Below are positions 14,501 to 26,816 of a DNA stretch of 64,000 nt, piece after piece. The notes beneath the pieces were generated by a model. The model saw nothing but the letters and a program-made list of their open reading frames with translations. It was not told the origin of the DNA and ran no database searches. Where the stretch lies: assembly GCA_032718475.1 (NCBI GenBank), contig JAUCBJ010006711.1:62001-126000 (forward strand), in the 5' to 3' direction. Both the position numbers and the translations under genes were made by a program. The stretch's first letter is position 1. Every line of letters starts with the position of its first letter. The DNA comes from Nemertoderma westbladi (Eukaryota > Xenacoelomorpha > Nemertodermatida > Nemertodermatidae).

Positions 14501-17094
14501 GTAACCTATCTCCCTGTTAATATTGTTGTGTTCTAGAATATTTATTATAGTTTCATCGTATTGCCAAAGTGACTAGGGCTGAAGTTGACTCATAATACAA
14601 TAATTCACCTCAAATATCTCAGCTATTTCATGAACATGATGAAGTATTAAATCCATGTTAAATTCCTTGGTATTTTTCTGCAATAATTTATCAAAATATC
14701 CTCTGATTTTTTTCAAAAACCATATCAATTTTCATATTTATAACTTCTATCCCACTCCACGAGATAGAGAATCTTAAATGAACGTCAAAAGAACAGGTAA
14801 CACTTACATTTATTGCAGTAATCAGCTGTTATTTGCTACGTCTTTCCGCTGGAGATGGATGAATTTTGATTGCGTTGGAACACCCCCTATCTGTGGCTGT
14901 CTGAGAGGAGAGATAAGTAGCCTATCTCCCTGTTAATATTGTTGTGTTCTAGAATATTTATTATAGTTTCATCGTATTGCCAAAGTGACTAGAGCTGAAG
15001 TTGACTCATAATACAATAATTCACCTCAAATATCTCAGCTATTTCATGAACATAATGAAGTATTAAATCCATGTCAAATTCCTTGGTATTTTTCTGCAAT
15101 AATTTATCAAAATATCCTCTGATTTTTTTCAAAAACCATATCAATTTTCATATTTATAACTTCTAACCCACTCAACGAGATAAAGAATCTTAAATGAAAG
15201 TCAAAAGAACAGGTAACACTTACATTTATAGAAGTAATCAGCTGTTATTTGCTATGTCTTTCCGCTGGAGATGGATGAATTTTGATTGTGTCAGAACACA
15301 CCCTATCTGTGGCTGTCTGAGTTGAGAAATAAGTAGCCTATCTCCCTATTAATATTGTTGTGTTCTAGAATATTTATTATAGTTTCATCGTATTGCTAAA
15401 GTGGCTGGAGCTAAAGTTATTATGTAATGCAATAATTCACGTCAAATATCTCAGCTATTTCATGGACATAATGAAGTATTAAAGCCATGTCAAAATCCTT
15501 GGTGTTTTTCTGCAATAATTTATCAAAATATCCTCTGATTTTTTACAAAAACCATATCGATTTTCATATTTATATCTTCTATCCCACTCCACGAGATAGA
15601 GAATCTTAAATGAACGTCAAAAGAACAGGTAACACTTACATTTATAGCAGTAATCAGCTGTTATTTGCTACGTCTTTCCGCTGGAGATGGATGAATTTTG
15701 ATTGCGTTGGAACACCCCCTATCTGTGGCTGTCTGAGAGGAGAGATAAGTAGCCTATCTCCCTGTTAATATTGTTGTGTTCTAGAATATTTATTATAGTT
15801 TCATCGTATTGCCAAAGTGACTAGAGCTGAAGTTGACTCATAATACAATAATTCACCTCAGATATCTCAGCTATTTCATGAACATAATGAAGTATTAAAT
15901 CCATGTCAAAATCCTTGGTGTTTTTCTGCAATAATTTATCAAAATATCCTCTGATTTTTTACAAAAACCATATCGATTTTCATATTTATATCTTCTATCC
16001 CACTCCACGAGATAGAGAATCTTAAATGAACGTCAAAAGAACAGGTAACACTTACATTTATAGCAGTAATCAGCTGTTATTTGCTACGTCTTTCCGCTGG
16101 AGATGGATGAATTTTGATTGCGTTGGAACACCCCCTATCTGTGGCTGTCTGAGAGGAGAGATAAGTAGCCTATCTCCCTGTTAATATTGTTGTGTTCTAG
16201 AATATTTATTATAGTTTCATCGTATTACCAAAGTGACTAGAGCTGAAGTTGACTCATAATACAATAATTCACCTCAAATATCTCAGCTATTTCATGAACA
16301 TAATGAAGTATTAAATCCATGTCAAAATCCTTGGTGTTTTTCTGCAATAATTTATCAAAATATCCTCTGATTTTTTACAAAAACCATATCGATTTTCATA
16401 TTTATATCTTCTATCCCACTCCACGAGATAGAGAATCTTAAATGAACGTCAAAAGAACTAACAGGTAACACTTACATTTATAGCAGTAATCAGCTGTTAT
16501 TTGCTACGTCTTTCCGCTGGAGATGGATGAATTTTGATTGCGTTGGAACACCCCCTATCTGTGGCTGTCTGAGAGGAGAGATAAGTAGCCTATCTCCCTG
16601 TTAATATTGTTGTGTTCTAGAATATTTATTATAGTTTCATCGTATTGCCAAAGTGACTAGAGCTGAAGTTAACTCATAATACAATAATTCACCTCAAATA
16701 TCTCAGCTATTTCATGAACATAACGAAGTATTAAAGCCATGTCAAAATCATTGGTGTTTTTCTGCAATAATTTATCAAAATATCCTCTGATTTTTTTCAA
16801 AAACCCATCGATTTTCTTATTTATAACTTCTATCCCACTCCACGAGATAGAGAATCTTAAATGAACGTCAAAAGAACAGGTAACACTTACATTTATAGCA
16901 GTAATCAGCTGTTATTTGCTACGTCTTTCCGCTGGAGATGGATGAATTTTGATTGCGTTGGAACACCCCCTATCTGTGGCTGTCTGAGAGGAGAGATAAG
17001 TAGCCTATCTCCCTGTTAATATTGTTGTGTTCTAGAATATTTATTATAGTTTCATCGTATTGCCAAAGTGACTAGAGCTGAAGTTGACTCATAA
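5575..17094. repeat. Satellite array, segment 2
   Basis: About 28 monomers of ~415 bp (some 401 bp) are present without other sequence. A recurring four-monomer order is visible: family 1 full length, family 1 short, family 2 with TTTTTTACAAAAACC, family 2 with CCCATCGATTTTC. This gives a higher-order unit of about 1.65 kb, for example from 6803 and 8865. Some monomers are chimeras. The monomer at about 8450 starts as family 1 and switches to family 2 near ATCTTAAATGAA. A 4-bp TAAC insertion after AAAAGAAC marks monomers at 13951 and 16451, showing a ~2.5-kb duplication. No gene is seen. Confidence 0.95.
13380..17090. repeat. Recent ~2.5-kb (six-monomer) duplication inside the array
   Basis: The TAAC-insertion monomer and its neighbours (GTATTACCAAAG upstream, AACATAACGAAG downstream) appear at 13380-14645 and again about 2500 bp later at 15890-17090. 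A third copy lies at about 22605-23850, beyond the inserted CCCGGG element. Shared private variants indicate duplication by unequal exchange before that insertion. Confidence 0.75.
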
Positions 17095-17507
17095 CCCGGG
17101 TTGAGATTCTTAGTATATTTCCTAAGTTCTAAACAAGTCTGCTTAGAAAGGCTTAGAACGCTTAGCAACGCTGGTGCAAAGGGTGAGTAAAGTACTTAAC
17201 AAATTTTCCAATTTCATAAAAAGGACATTGCAAGTTTATAATGTTTAGCAAGTTGTTGCTATGTGACTGACAAGTATTACAGGATATATAAACGTGCTTT
17301 ATATGTAACCGATGATATATGCAAGCACTTTGCAAGTGTAATGAACTAATAACATGCGCATTACAAATCTAGCATATATCTGTAACCTATATATTCCCGG
17401 CACTAGTTCGAACCTGCGTCGCTAATTTTTTTAAGTAATAATTATTTTTGAAAAATAAATGTTGTGGGAAGAGTGGCGGTTAGCTTTCGAATGAAAGTAA
17501 ATGATGA

Positions 17508-17632
17508 CCCCCCCCCCCCCCCCTCTGAGACAAGAGAAACAACACACGGAACATCATAGTGAGTGATGTACTGTATGCTATGCACTTGTGTTTGGTTTGA
17601 TACTCTTTGTTGCAACCCCCCCCCCCCCCCCC
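17508..17632. repeat. Two oligo(C) tracts
   Basis: Runs of 16 C (17508-17523) and 17 C (17616-17632) lie ~90 bp apart inside the CCCGGG element. The minus-strand ORF over them (17442-17645) is glycine-rich because of these tracts and is not considered real. Confidence 0.85.
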
Positions 17633-18619
17633 TCCCCCATGACATATGTAAACAAATTAATACAGAGACTCAATGTTTTTAATATAAACAACATATAAAC
17701 AAACATATTATTACTGTACGTTACATAGATATATACACATCAGATATAAACGCGCAAATACTGTAGGTCTACATTAAAACACAGTTACGTCGGAAAAATT
17801 TATCCAAAAAGTTCAAAAATGGTATTCCTCATTTCTGTTTATGCAATAAAACTATTTAATTCAAATTTGTAATCTTATCAAGCGCTACAGTAGATTACGA
17901 TTTGAGCACGAAATAAAATAGAAAATTTATCACCCGTCATATAAAGTTACCAATAACATCATCATATTATATTATAACTATATGGATTGCAGCAATTGTA
18001 TTTTGAACATTAGGGTTAACTTTTCCCAACGAAAATAGTGGTTCAATGAATAAATTAAAATTAGAAATACATACACAGAAACATTAAAAATGATTTTAGA
18101 CATGTTCAAAATCATTAATACAAGGAATTCCAAATAATGAAGTGCTACGGCTACCATTCATAGTACTGGTATTGTAATACGATATAGATATAAGGTTATT
18201 ATTGAGATTAGATGCAGGATAACTAGCGGTTCATTGTGGTGGTCCAGTTGAATTTTAGGGCATTTTTTTTACAATTTCGTTACCGGTACTACCCGGTGTC
18301 TGTGAGAAAAGACGGTTTCCTTGGGAAAATGTCTGGAAAAACAGAATAAAAAATCAGGGAAAATATTTTTAAAGTAGGCCTACTTTTTTATCTTCATTTT
18401 GTTATTTTTTATTGGGAGCTGCCGCTCCCATACCCCAGACCCCCGTTTAGTACAATGAAACGGCTTTAACAATAATATAATATAAAGCAAAATTACAATT
18501 AATATTATACTCTGAGAGTTTTACAAGAACCTACAGTAACTATAATGCCAAATAGATAACACAGATACAAATAAGAGAAAGCACAACACATTACATAGTT
18601 TACAGATTCAGTTTACAGC

Positions 18620-19150
18620 GTCAGACGAGTGGAGTGATCGGCAATCCAGCTCCATCCTCCGTACCCAGACCACTGTGCCACTTTAGCCTCGACTCCCTGA
18701 TGCAATGAGAAGCCCCTCGAACTATGGCGAACTGCACACGGCGGCGAACCCACTCCATGACGGTGCTATAAGGTCTGTCCCAGTTGTGGTGTAACCTATC
18801 AGCGAAGATACTCGGGAGCTTGTTGGCATGCGGTGCCAGAACTCCATTCTACGGAGAGACAAGAGACTACGAAGGGTGCAAAAGTCCGCTCTCCTCTGTC
18901 TCGCTGGTTCCACATATAGTGCGGTTTTAGCGTCCTCCACAGATTCTAGGACCCTCATCGGGGGGCGTCCCGCATATGGCTCGGCGTCAAGGTTTACGAC
19001 CCTGATATCTAACAACGCCTGAGTCTGCCGGTTGAATGCCCCCGAACTCATACATCACACCAAGTCCTGCCTCTCCACTTAATCCAGGCTGGTCTCTGAC
19101 TATGGGTTCCGACTGTCACGTTTCGTGGTCCAAATGCTAGAGAGGCCAGA
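18620..19150 (+). pseudogene. Possible relic of a non-LTR reverse transcriptase C-terminal region
   Basis: This GC-richer island in the AT-rich transposon has a plus-strand reading (18828-19022) containing RRVQKSALLCLAG. That resembles the segment following the RT domain in many LINE proteins (pattern RRVQR.ALLRITGAYRT, recalled from family knowledge). No start codon in a sensible context and no catalytic motif is visible. A minus-strand ORF of 109 codons (18722-19051) overlaps it and is equally unexplained. It could be a captured fragment or chance. Confidence 0.25.
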
Positions 19151-20060
19151 TCCCCAACAACATCACGGAGTTCAATATATGTCTTTGGATTATGAGGCCT
19201 TTTTTAAATTCCAATTCTTCCAAAGTCAATTGTTATTAATCAAATTTCACTAACATTCAAATAATTTGAATTTTAATTGTATCAATTAGGCATTAATTCA
19301 ATTAAATTGTCAATTAGCAACAATCGGACAATTAGGCAAACCATAAATATTTCATTAACGATATAGACAGTACAAACAAAACAAATAAACAATAAACAAA
19401 ACAAGTATACAACAGGCACTAAACAATTAAAGATTACAATACTCTATAAAGAATAACAAAATTAAAGAGTACAAAATACAATAAACAATTGAATTGAAGT
19501 AAACAAACAGCAATAAAACTACCACTATAAATTAAAGTAACAAAACGCTATACACTATTTATTAAAGTAAGCAAAACTCATTAAGCAATTAAACCTAAAT
19601 AAAGAAAACTCAATAAACGCAACTCTGCAGTAGGCCTACTGACCACAAAATGACTGAATGAGTCATTTATTGGCGGTGGATCATGTGACTGATTTTTAAT
19701 TGCAATGCGTGTCAAGCACCACTAAAGTTCTTATTAAATTTTTGTCAAGTTATAAAGTCAACGAAAGTATGTTCTAGGTATACAAAATTTGTTAAAAATT
19801 TGCTAAGTGCATTGCATGATTATAAAGTCATCGAAATTATATTCTAGGTATACAAAATTTGTTAAGAATTTGGTAAGTGCATTGCATGATAAGTGCCCAC
19901 CCAAATATTTCTTAAAATCTATACTGTACTTGGCAAGTATTTTTTAATTCCTTAACAAATAATGCAAAATGTGGTAATTGTAAAAATTTAGTAAAATTAT
20001 CATGCCAGTACCTTGCCATTAGTTAGTACTTTACTAATATGATACGATTCTCAACCCGGG

Positions 20061-23000
20061 AATACAATAATTCACCTCAAATATCTCAGCTATTTCATGA
20101 ACATGATGAAGTATTAAATCCATGTTAAATTCCTTGGTATTTTTCTGCAATAATTTATCAAAATATCCTCTGATTTTTTTCAAAAACCATATCAATTTTC
20201 ATATTTATAACTTCTATCCCACTCCACGAGATAGAGAATCTTAAATGAACGTCAAAAGAACAGGTAACACTTACATTTATTGCAGTAATCAGCTGTTATT
20301 TGCTACGTCTTTCCGCTGGAGATGGATGAATTTTGATTGTGTCAGAACACCCCTATCTGTGGCTGTCTGAGTTGAGAGATAAGTAGCCTATCTCCCTATT
20401 AATATTGTTGTGTTCTAGAATATTTATTATAGTTTCATCGCATTGCTAAAGTGGCTGGAGCTAAAGTTATTATGTAATGCAATAATTCACCTCAAATATC
20501 TCAGCTATTTCATGAACATAATGAAGTATTAAATCCATGTCAAAATCCTTGGTATTTTTCTGCAATAATTTATCAAAATATCCTCTGATTTTTTTCAAAA
20601 ACCATCTCAATTTTCATATTTATAACTTCTAACCCACTCAACGAGATAAAGTATCTTAAATGAAAGTCAAAAGAACAGGTAACACTTACATTTATAGAAG
20701 TAATCAGCTGTTATTTGCTTCGTCTTTCCGCTGGAGATGGATGAATTTTGATTGTGTCAGAACACCCCTATCTGTGGCTGTCTGAGAGGAGAGATAAGTA
20801 GCCTATCTCCCTGTTAATATTGTTGTGTTCTAGAATATTTATTATAGTTTCATCGTATTGCCAAAGTGACTAGGGCTGAAGTTGACTCATAATACAATAA
20901 TTCACCTCAAATATCTCAGCTATTTCATGAACATGATGAAGTATTAAATCCATGTTAAATTCCTTGGTATTTTTCTGCAATAATTTATCAAAATATCCTC
21001 TGATTTTTTTCAAAAACCATATCAATTTTCATATTTATAACTTCTATCCCACTCCACGAGATAGAGAATCTTAAATGAACGTCAAAAGAACAGGTAACAC
21101 TTACATTTATTGCAGTAATCAGCTGTTATTTGCTACGTCTTTCCGCTGGAGATGGATGAATTTTGATTGCGTTGGAACACCCCCTATCTGTGGCTGTCTG
21201 AGAGGAGAGATAAGTAGCCTATCTCCCTGTTAATATTGTTGTGTTCTAGAATATTTATTATAGTTTCATCGTATTGCCAAAGTGACTAGAGCTGAAGTTG
21301 ACTCATAATACAATAATTCACCTCAAATATCTCAGCTATTTCATGAACATAATGAAGTATTAAATCCATGTCAAATTCCTTGGTATTTTTCTGCAATAAT
21401 TTATCAAAATATCCTCTGATTTTTTTCAAAAACCATCTCAATTTTCATATTTATAACTTCTAACCCACTCAACGAGATAAAGTATCTTAAATGAAAGTCA
21501 AAAGAACAGGTAACACTTACATTTATAGAAGTAATCAGCTGTTATTTGCTTCGTCTTTCCGCTGGAGATGGATGAATTTTGATTGTGTCAGAACACCCCT
21601 ATCTGTGGCTGTCTGAGTTGAGAGATAATTAGCCTATCTCCCTATTAATATTGTTGTGTTCTAGAATATTTATTATAGTTTCATCGCATTGCTAAAGTGG
21701 CTGGAGCTAAAGTTATTATGTAATGCAATAATTCACCTCAAATGTCTCAGCTATTTCATGAACATAATGAAGTATTAAATCCATGTCAAATTCCTTGGTA
21801 TTTTTCTGCAATAATTTATCAAAATATCCTCTGATTTTTTTCAAAAACCATATCAATTTTCATATTTATAACTTCTAACCCACTCAACGAGATAAAGAAT
21901 CTTAAATGAAAGTCAAAAGAACAGGTAACACTTACATTTATAGAAGTAATCAGCTGTTATTTGCTATGTCTTTCCGCTGGAGATGGATGAATTTTGATTG
22001 TGTCAGAACACACCCTATCTGTGGCTGTCTGAGTTGAGAAATAAGTAGCCTATCTCCCTATTAATATTGTTGTGTTCTAGAATATTTATTATAGTTTCAT
22101 CGTATTGCTAAAGTGGCTGGAGCTAAAGTTATTATGTAATGCAATAATTCACGTCAAATATCTCAGCTATTTCATGGACATAATGAAGTATTAAAGCCAT
22201 GTCAAAATCCTTGGTGTTTTTCTGCAATAATTTATCAAAATATCCTCTGATTTTTTACAAAAACCATATCGATTTTCATATTTATATCTTCTATCCCACT
22301 CCACGAGATAGAGAATCTTAAATGAACGTCAAAAGAACAGGTAACACTTACATTTATAGCAGTAATCAGCTGTTATTTGCTACGTCTTTCCGCTGGAGAT
22401 GGATGAATTTTGATTGCGTTGGAACACCCCCTATCTGTGGCTGTCTGAGAGGAGAGATAAGTAGCCTATCTCCCTGTTAATATTGTTGTGTTCTAGAATA
22501 TTTATTATAGTTTCATCGTATTGCCAAAGTGACTAGAGCTGAAGTTGACTCATAATACAATAATTCACCTCAGATATCTCAGCTATTTCATGAACATAAT
22601 GAAGTATTAAATCCATGTCAAAATCCTTGGTGTTTTTCTGCAATAATTTATCAAAATATCCTCTGATTTTTTACAAAAACCATATCGATTTTCATATTTA
22701 TATCTTCTATCCCACTCCACGAGATAGAGAATCTTAAATGAACGTCAAAAGAACAGGTAACACTTACATTTATAGCAGTAATCAGCTGTTATTTGCTACG
22801 TCTTTCCGCTGGAGATGGATGAATTTTGATTGCGTTGGAACACCCCCTATCTGTGGCTGTCTGAGAGGAGAGATAAGTAGCCTATCTCCCTGTTAATATT
22901 GTTGTGTTCTAGAATATTTATTATAGTTTCATCGTATTACCAAAGTGACTAGAGCTGAAGTTGACTCATAATACAATAATTCACCTCAAATATCTCAGCT

Positions 23001-24587
23001 ATTTCATGAACATAATGAAGTATTAAATCCATGTCAAAATCCTTGGTGTTTTTCTGCAATAATTTATCAAAATATCCTCTGATTTTTTACAAAAACCATA
23101 TCGATTTTCATATTTATATCTTCTATCCCACTCCACGAGATAGAGAATCTTAAATGAACGTCAAAAGAACTAACAGGTAACACTTACATTTATAGCAGTA
23201 ATCAGCTGTTATTTGCTACGTCTTTCCGCTGGAGATGGATGAATTTTGATTGCGTTGGAACACCCCCTATCTGTGGCTGTCTGAGAGGAGAGATAAGTAG
23301 CCTATCTCCCTGTTAATATTGTTGTGTTCTAGAATATTTATTATAGTTTCATCGTATTGCCAAAGTGACTAGAGCTGAAGTTAACTCATAATACAATAAT
23401 TCACCTCAAATATCTCAGCTATTTCATGAACATAACGAAGTATTAAAGCCATGTCAAAATCATTGGTGTTTTTCTGCAATAATTTATCAAAATATCCTCT
23501 GATTTTTTTCAAAAACCCATCGATTTTCTTATTTATAACTTCTATCCCACTCCACGAGATAGAGAATCTTAAATGAACGTCAAAAGAACAGGTAACACTT
23601 ACATTTATAGCAGTAATCAGCTGTTATTTGCTACGTCTTTCCGCTGGAGATGGATGAATTTTGATTGCGTTGGAACACCCCCTATCTGTGGCTGTCTGAG
23701 AGGAGAGATAAGTAGCCTATCTCCCTGTTAATATTGTTGTGTTCTAGAATATTTATTATAGTTTCATCGTATTGCCAAAGTGACTAGAGCTGAAGTTGAC
23801 TCATAATACAATAATTCACCTCAAATATCTCAGCTATTTCATGAACATGATGAAGTATTAAATCCATGTTAAATTCCTTGGTATTTTTCTGCAATAATTT
23901 ATCAAAATATCCTCTGATTTTTTTCAAAAACCATATCAATTTTCATATTTATAACTTCTATCCCACTCCACGAGATAGAGAATCTTAAATGAACGTCAAA
24001 AGAACAGGTAACACTTACATTTATTGCAGTAATCAGCTGTTATTTGCTACGTCTTTCCGCTGGAGATGGATGAATTTTGATTGCGTTGGAACACCCCCTA
24101 TCTGTGGCTGTCTGAGAGGAGAGATAAGTAGCCTATCTCCCTGTTAATATTGTTGTGTTCTAGAATATTTATTATAGTTTCATCGTATTGCCAAAGTGAC
24201 TAGAGCTGAAGTTGACTCATAATACAATAATTCACCTCAAATATCTCAGCTATTTCATGAACATAATGAAGTATTAAATCCATGTCAAATCCCTTGGTAT
24301 TTTTCTGCAATAATTTATCAAAATATCCTCTGATTTTTTTCAAAAACCATCTCAATTTTCATATTTATAACTTCTAACCCACTGCTTTCCGCTGGAGATG
24401 GATGAATTTTGATTGTGTCAGAACACCCCTATCTGTGGCTGTCTGAGTTGAGAGATAAGTCGCATATCTCCCTATTAATATTGTTGTGTTCTAGAATATT
24501 TATTATAGTTACATCGTATTGCTAAAGTGGCTGGAGCTAAAGTTATTATGTAATGCAATAATTCACCTCAAATATCTCAGCTATTTC
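20061..24587. repeat. Satellite array, segment 3
   Basis: About eleven monomers continue in register with segment 2 across the CCCGGG insertion. The block 22190-23850 repeats the order seen at 15470-17090, including the TAAC insertion at 23162-23177. One monomer near the right edge lacks ~85 bp (junction near 24384, where CCCACT runs into GCTTTCC). The array is cut at CTCAGCTATTTC (ending 24587) by the composite retroelement, and it resumes at 43175. Confidence 0.95.
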
Positions 24588-25650
24588 TGTAAGGTCCAGT
24601 AGTATACCGCTTACCGGATCCTAGTAACGATGTATCTTACCGTAAGATCTAGTAATGTATACGGGCTCATACAGTATCTGACAACAAATCCCAGTCCAGG
24701 ATATCTAAACAAACAGATACAATACACAAACGACTACTGGCGAGGAACAGAGCCTAGTGTCTATTCTATGTACGTGAGCGGGTCTAATGCCTACGAAACT
24801 AGACAAAAGGATACCTGTCCTCTAACCGGTGAGGCAGATGTACAGTTACAGTAACCGACCAAACTCACGGGAAAACAATCCCCGCGCAGCGAATCCTAAC
24901 TATCGCTGACAGTCCTAAATACCGTAACTTGCCGCGGTGTGATTTATATGGTTTATATACGAGCTAGTGGGTTAACAGACCTAGCGTAACAACACTGATT
25001 CAGTCCTAAATCTGTCGAAAAAGGGTCGTGCCTAATGTAACAATACTGCTGAGCAGAAAACAACAGTTTAATAACGAAAATGAAATACTCCCTATTGCCG
25101 CAACTAAATATCAGATCCTAATTTACAAATACAGATAATTCTGCCTAAAGTAATATATAGTACGCTATAACTAGTAGAACTCTAAGGGCAAATATGTTTT
25201 AGGGCGTGTGTGTGTGGGTGTGTTACAAATAAAACAATTTTGGTGTATATTTTTTCACTAGGTTTTAGTGATTTTCTGACCCAAATGATACCGTGCGCTA
25301 GCTACTAAAATAAACTAGTCGCGTTTTGTAGAACTTTATACTCACAAATGACGTCAAAGCTCTCTCCTTCCTATCCACAACTCAATGGGCAACCATGGTG
25401 TTAGTAACTACACCCATGATCGGCACTAATACCAGATTCTGGTTGTAAGATAAGAAATAGGGGTTAATCGCTACCGTACGTTAGCTGATCTGGTATACGA
25501 ATTTAATTCTAGAACTTTGTTGCCGCGGTAGTTAGCAGCAATACCTATTAGTATGTGGCAAGGCGCGGTAGGATATTAATAAAACCTCCCTAGGCCAAGC
25601 GGTGTGCCGGTAGCAGAAATTGTCCTTGCCTGATCAAATAACTAACTCCA

Positions 25651-25859
25651 GGGGGGGGGGGGGGGGGGGGGTACTAATGTACATTCTACAAAGCGAACCG
25701 GTACCAAACAGTCAGTACTACGAATCACTAAATTATGGAACATATGCTGTCCGTACCTATGTACTCGCGTACTGATGAATGGCAATAGTTCGCACCTGTG
25801 AGAAGTACAGGTTAACCCAGGGGTTCGCAGGACTGACAAAAAAGGGGGGGGGGGGGGGG
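25651..25859. repeat. Oligo(G) tracts of the LTR
   Basis: These are runs of 21 G (25651-25671) and 16 G (25844-25859), the counterparts of the C tracts at 809-828 and 622-638 in the inverted copy. Confidence 0.85.
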
Positions 25860-26308
25860 TTTCCGCCTAAATATAATTATTTGATCCTAAATTTTGCGGC
25901 GTCCAGGACGGCGTCACGCTTACCCTGATCTATAGGTCTATAGGTCGACGCAAGGGCGTCGAACAAAGTCTTACCTTTCTCACAAAGCGGCGCTGCATGG
26001 CAAGTGGAGTATTTCGAAGGGCAAAGGGGGTGCGCGGTCAAATCCAATGTGGGCGCTAGCGTGTTGAGGACATCTTTCCCCTGCGTTGCTGACGGCCTAA
26101 CGGTCTAGGCTGCCATCTTCCCGATGTTTGGCTGTCCCAAAGTTGGACCAAAAGAAAACATGTTCAGGAATTTGCAGTATATTTACAGTTTAGCAAAGGA
26201 TTTATCAAACAGATTTAACAAAGTTTCAACAAGAAACCAAATAAACTAATAACAATTTACTAAAAGTACTAGTGAAGGTATAAGGTGATAACCGAAGGCA
26301 AACCGGCC

Positions 26309-26315
26309 TTTTTAT
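26309..26315 (-). promoter_or_regulatory. TATA box of the left LTR
   Basis: Plus-strand TTTTATA gives TATAAAA on the minus strand, with GGCCGG following, exactly as at 184-190. It points transcription toward the minus strand, the same direction as gag and pol. Confidence 0.5.
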
Positions 26316-26601
26316 ACTAAATATCGCACATGGAAACCAAAGAGAATTTTCCACAGCTTCACATTTGAGCAAAAGAGTGCTTTATGCCCTATGATTGGCC
26401 CAGCTCATCGTTCAACGCAATCCGGCCCTTACACTAATCTGGGACATGGAATCCTAACAGAATTTTCCATAGCCTCACATTTGAGCAATAAGATATTTTA
26501 TGCCCCATGATTGGCCTGGCTCATTGTTCGCTACGTTGTATGCTTCTCATTGGTCCACCAATTTGCACCAAATGAAAATAAATGGCCCCAAAATACAAAT
26601 T

Positions 26602-26677
26602 CCCCAACCGGGATTCGAACTCGTAACCTATCTGTAATGTAACCAACGCCTTAACCATCTGACCACTACGCCACGAG
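26602..26677 (-). ncRNA. tRNA-like sequence (degenerate tRNA or SINE head) in LTR U3
   Basis: On the minus strand a TGGCGTAGTGG A-box-like word is followed ~40 bp later by GAGTTCGAATCCC, a good B box, and the total span is 76 nt, normal for a tRNA. The acceptor and T stems pair poorly and no clean anticodon arm forms. It is therefore more likely a tRNA-derived fragment than a working tRNA. It may supply pol III promoter elements inside the LTR. Confidence 0.4.
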
Positions 26678-26816
26678 AGTAACTAGGGGCTTTTTGTGTA
26701 CAAATATGAATAGGCATATTACATTACTGTAACTTAATCAAAATGCGTCGTATTTTCGAAAGTTTTTACGTTAAAGTTAAACTACAAATGCTATCTTATA
26801 GTGAAATAATTCATCA

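Larger units (their letters stand above)
17095..20060. mobile_element. 3-kb non-autonomous DNA transposon with CCCGGGTTGAGA inverted ends
   Basis: The left end CCCGGGTTGAGATTCTTAGT and the right end, read on the opposite strand (CCCGGGTTGAGAATCGTATC), match perfectly for 12 bp and partly beyond. The insertion splits the satellite word CATAATACAAT with AA on both sides, so the target duplication appears to be 2 bp. The interior is AT-rich, with two oligo(C) tracts and a GC-richer patch at about 18600-19150. No transposase is recognisable. A 2-bp duplication fits only a few superfamilies, and I cannot assign one with confidence. Confidence 0.7.
24588..26816 (-). mobile_element. Complete left LTR (3' LTR relative to the minus-strand genes)
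   Basis: It is 2229 bp long. Read on the minus strand it starts TGATGAATTATTTC and ends GGACCTTACA. Its 26770-26816 terminus is identical by eye to 43128-43174. It matches 1-1950 in inverted orientation. It has a minus-strand TATA box and a tRNA-like segment in the U3 portion. The internal sequence abutting it (26817-26829, minus strand TTCATGGAGCGG) is only weakly purine-rich, so the polypurine tract is uncertain. The plus-strand ORF 24630-24854 and minus-strand ORF 25642-25839 look accidental; the latter runs across an oligo(G) tract. Confidence 0.75.

Noticed and set aside
1951-24587. CENP-B-box-like word (GCGTTGGAACACCCC) in family 2 monomers
   Set aside because: It shares CGTTGGAA with the mammalian box but lacks the essential TTCG and CGGG parts. 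The similarity is probably chance.
26602-26677. Functional tRNA gene
   Set aside because: Acceptor, anticodon and T stems do not pair well enough and no clear anticodon can be assigned.
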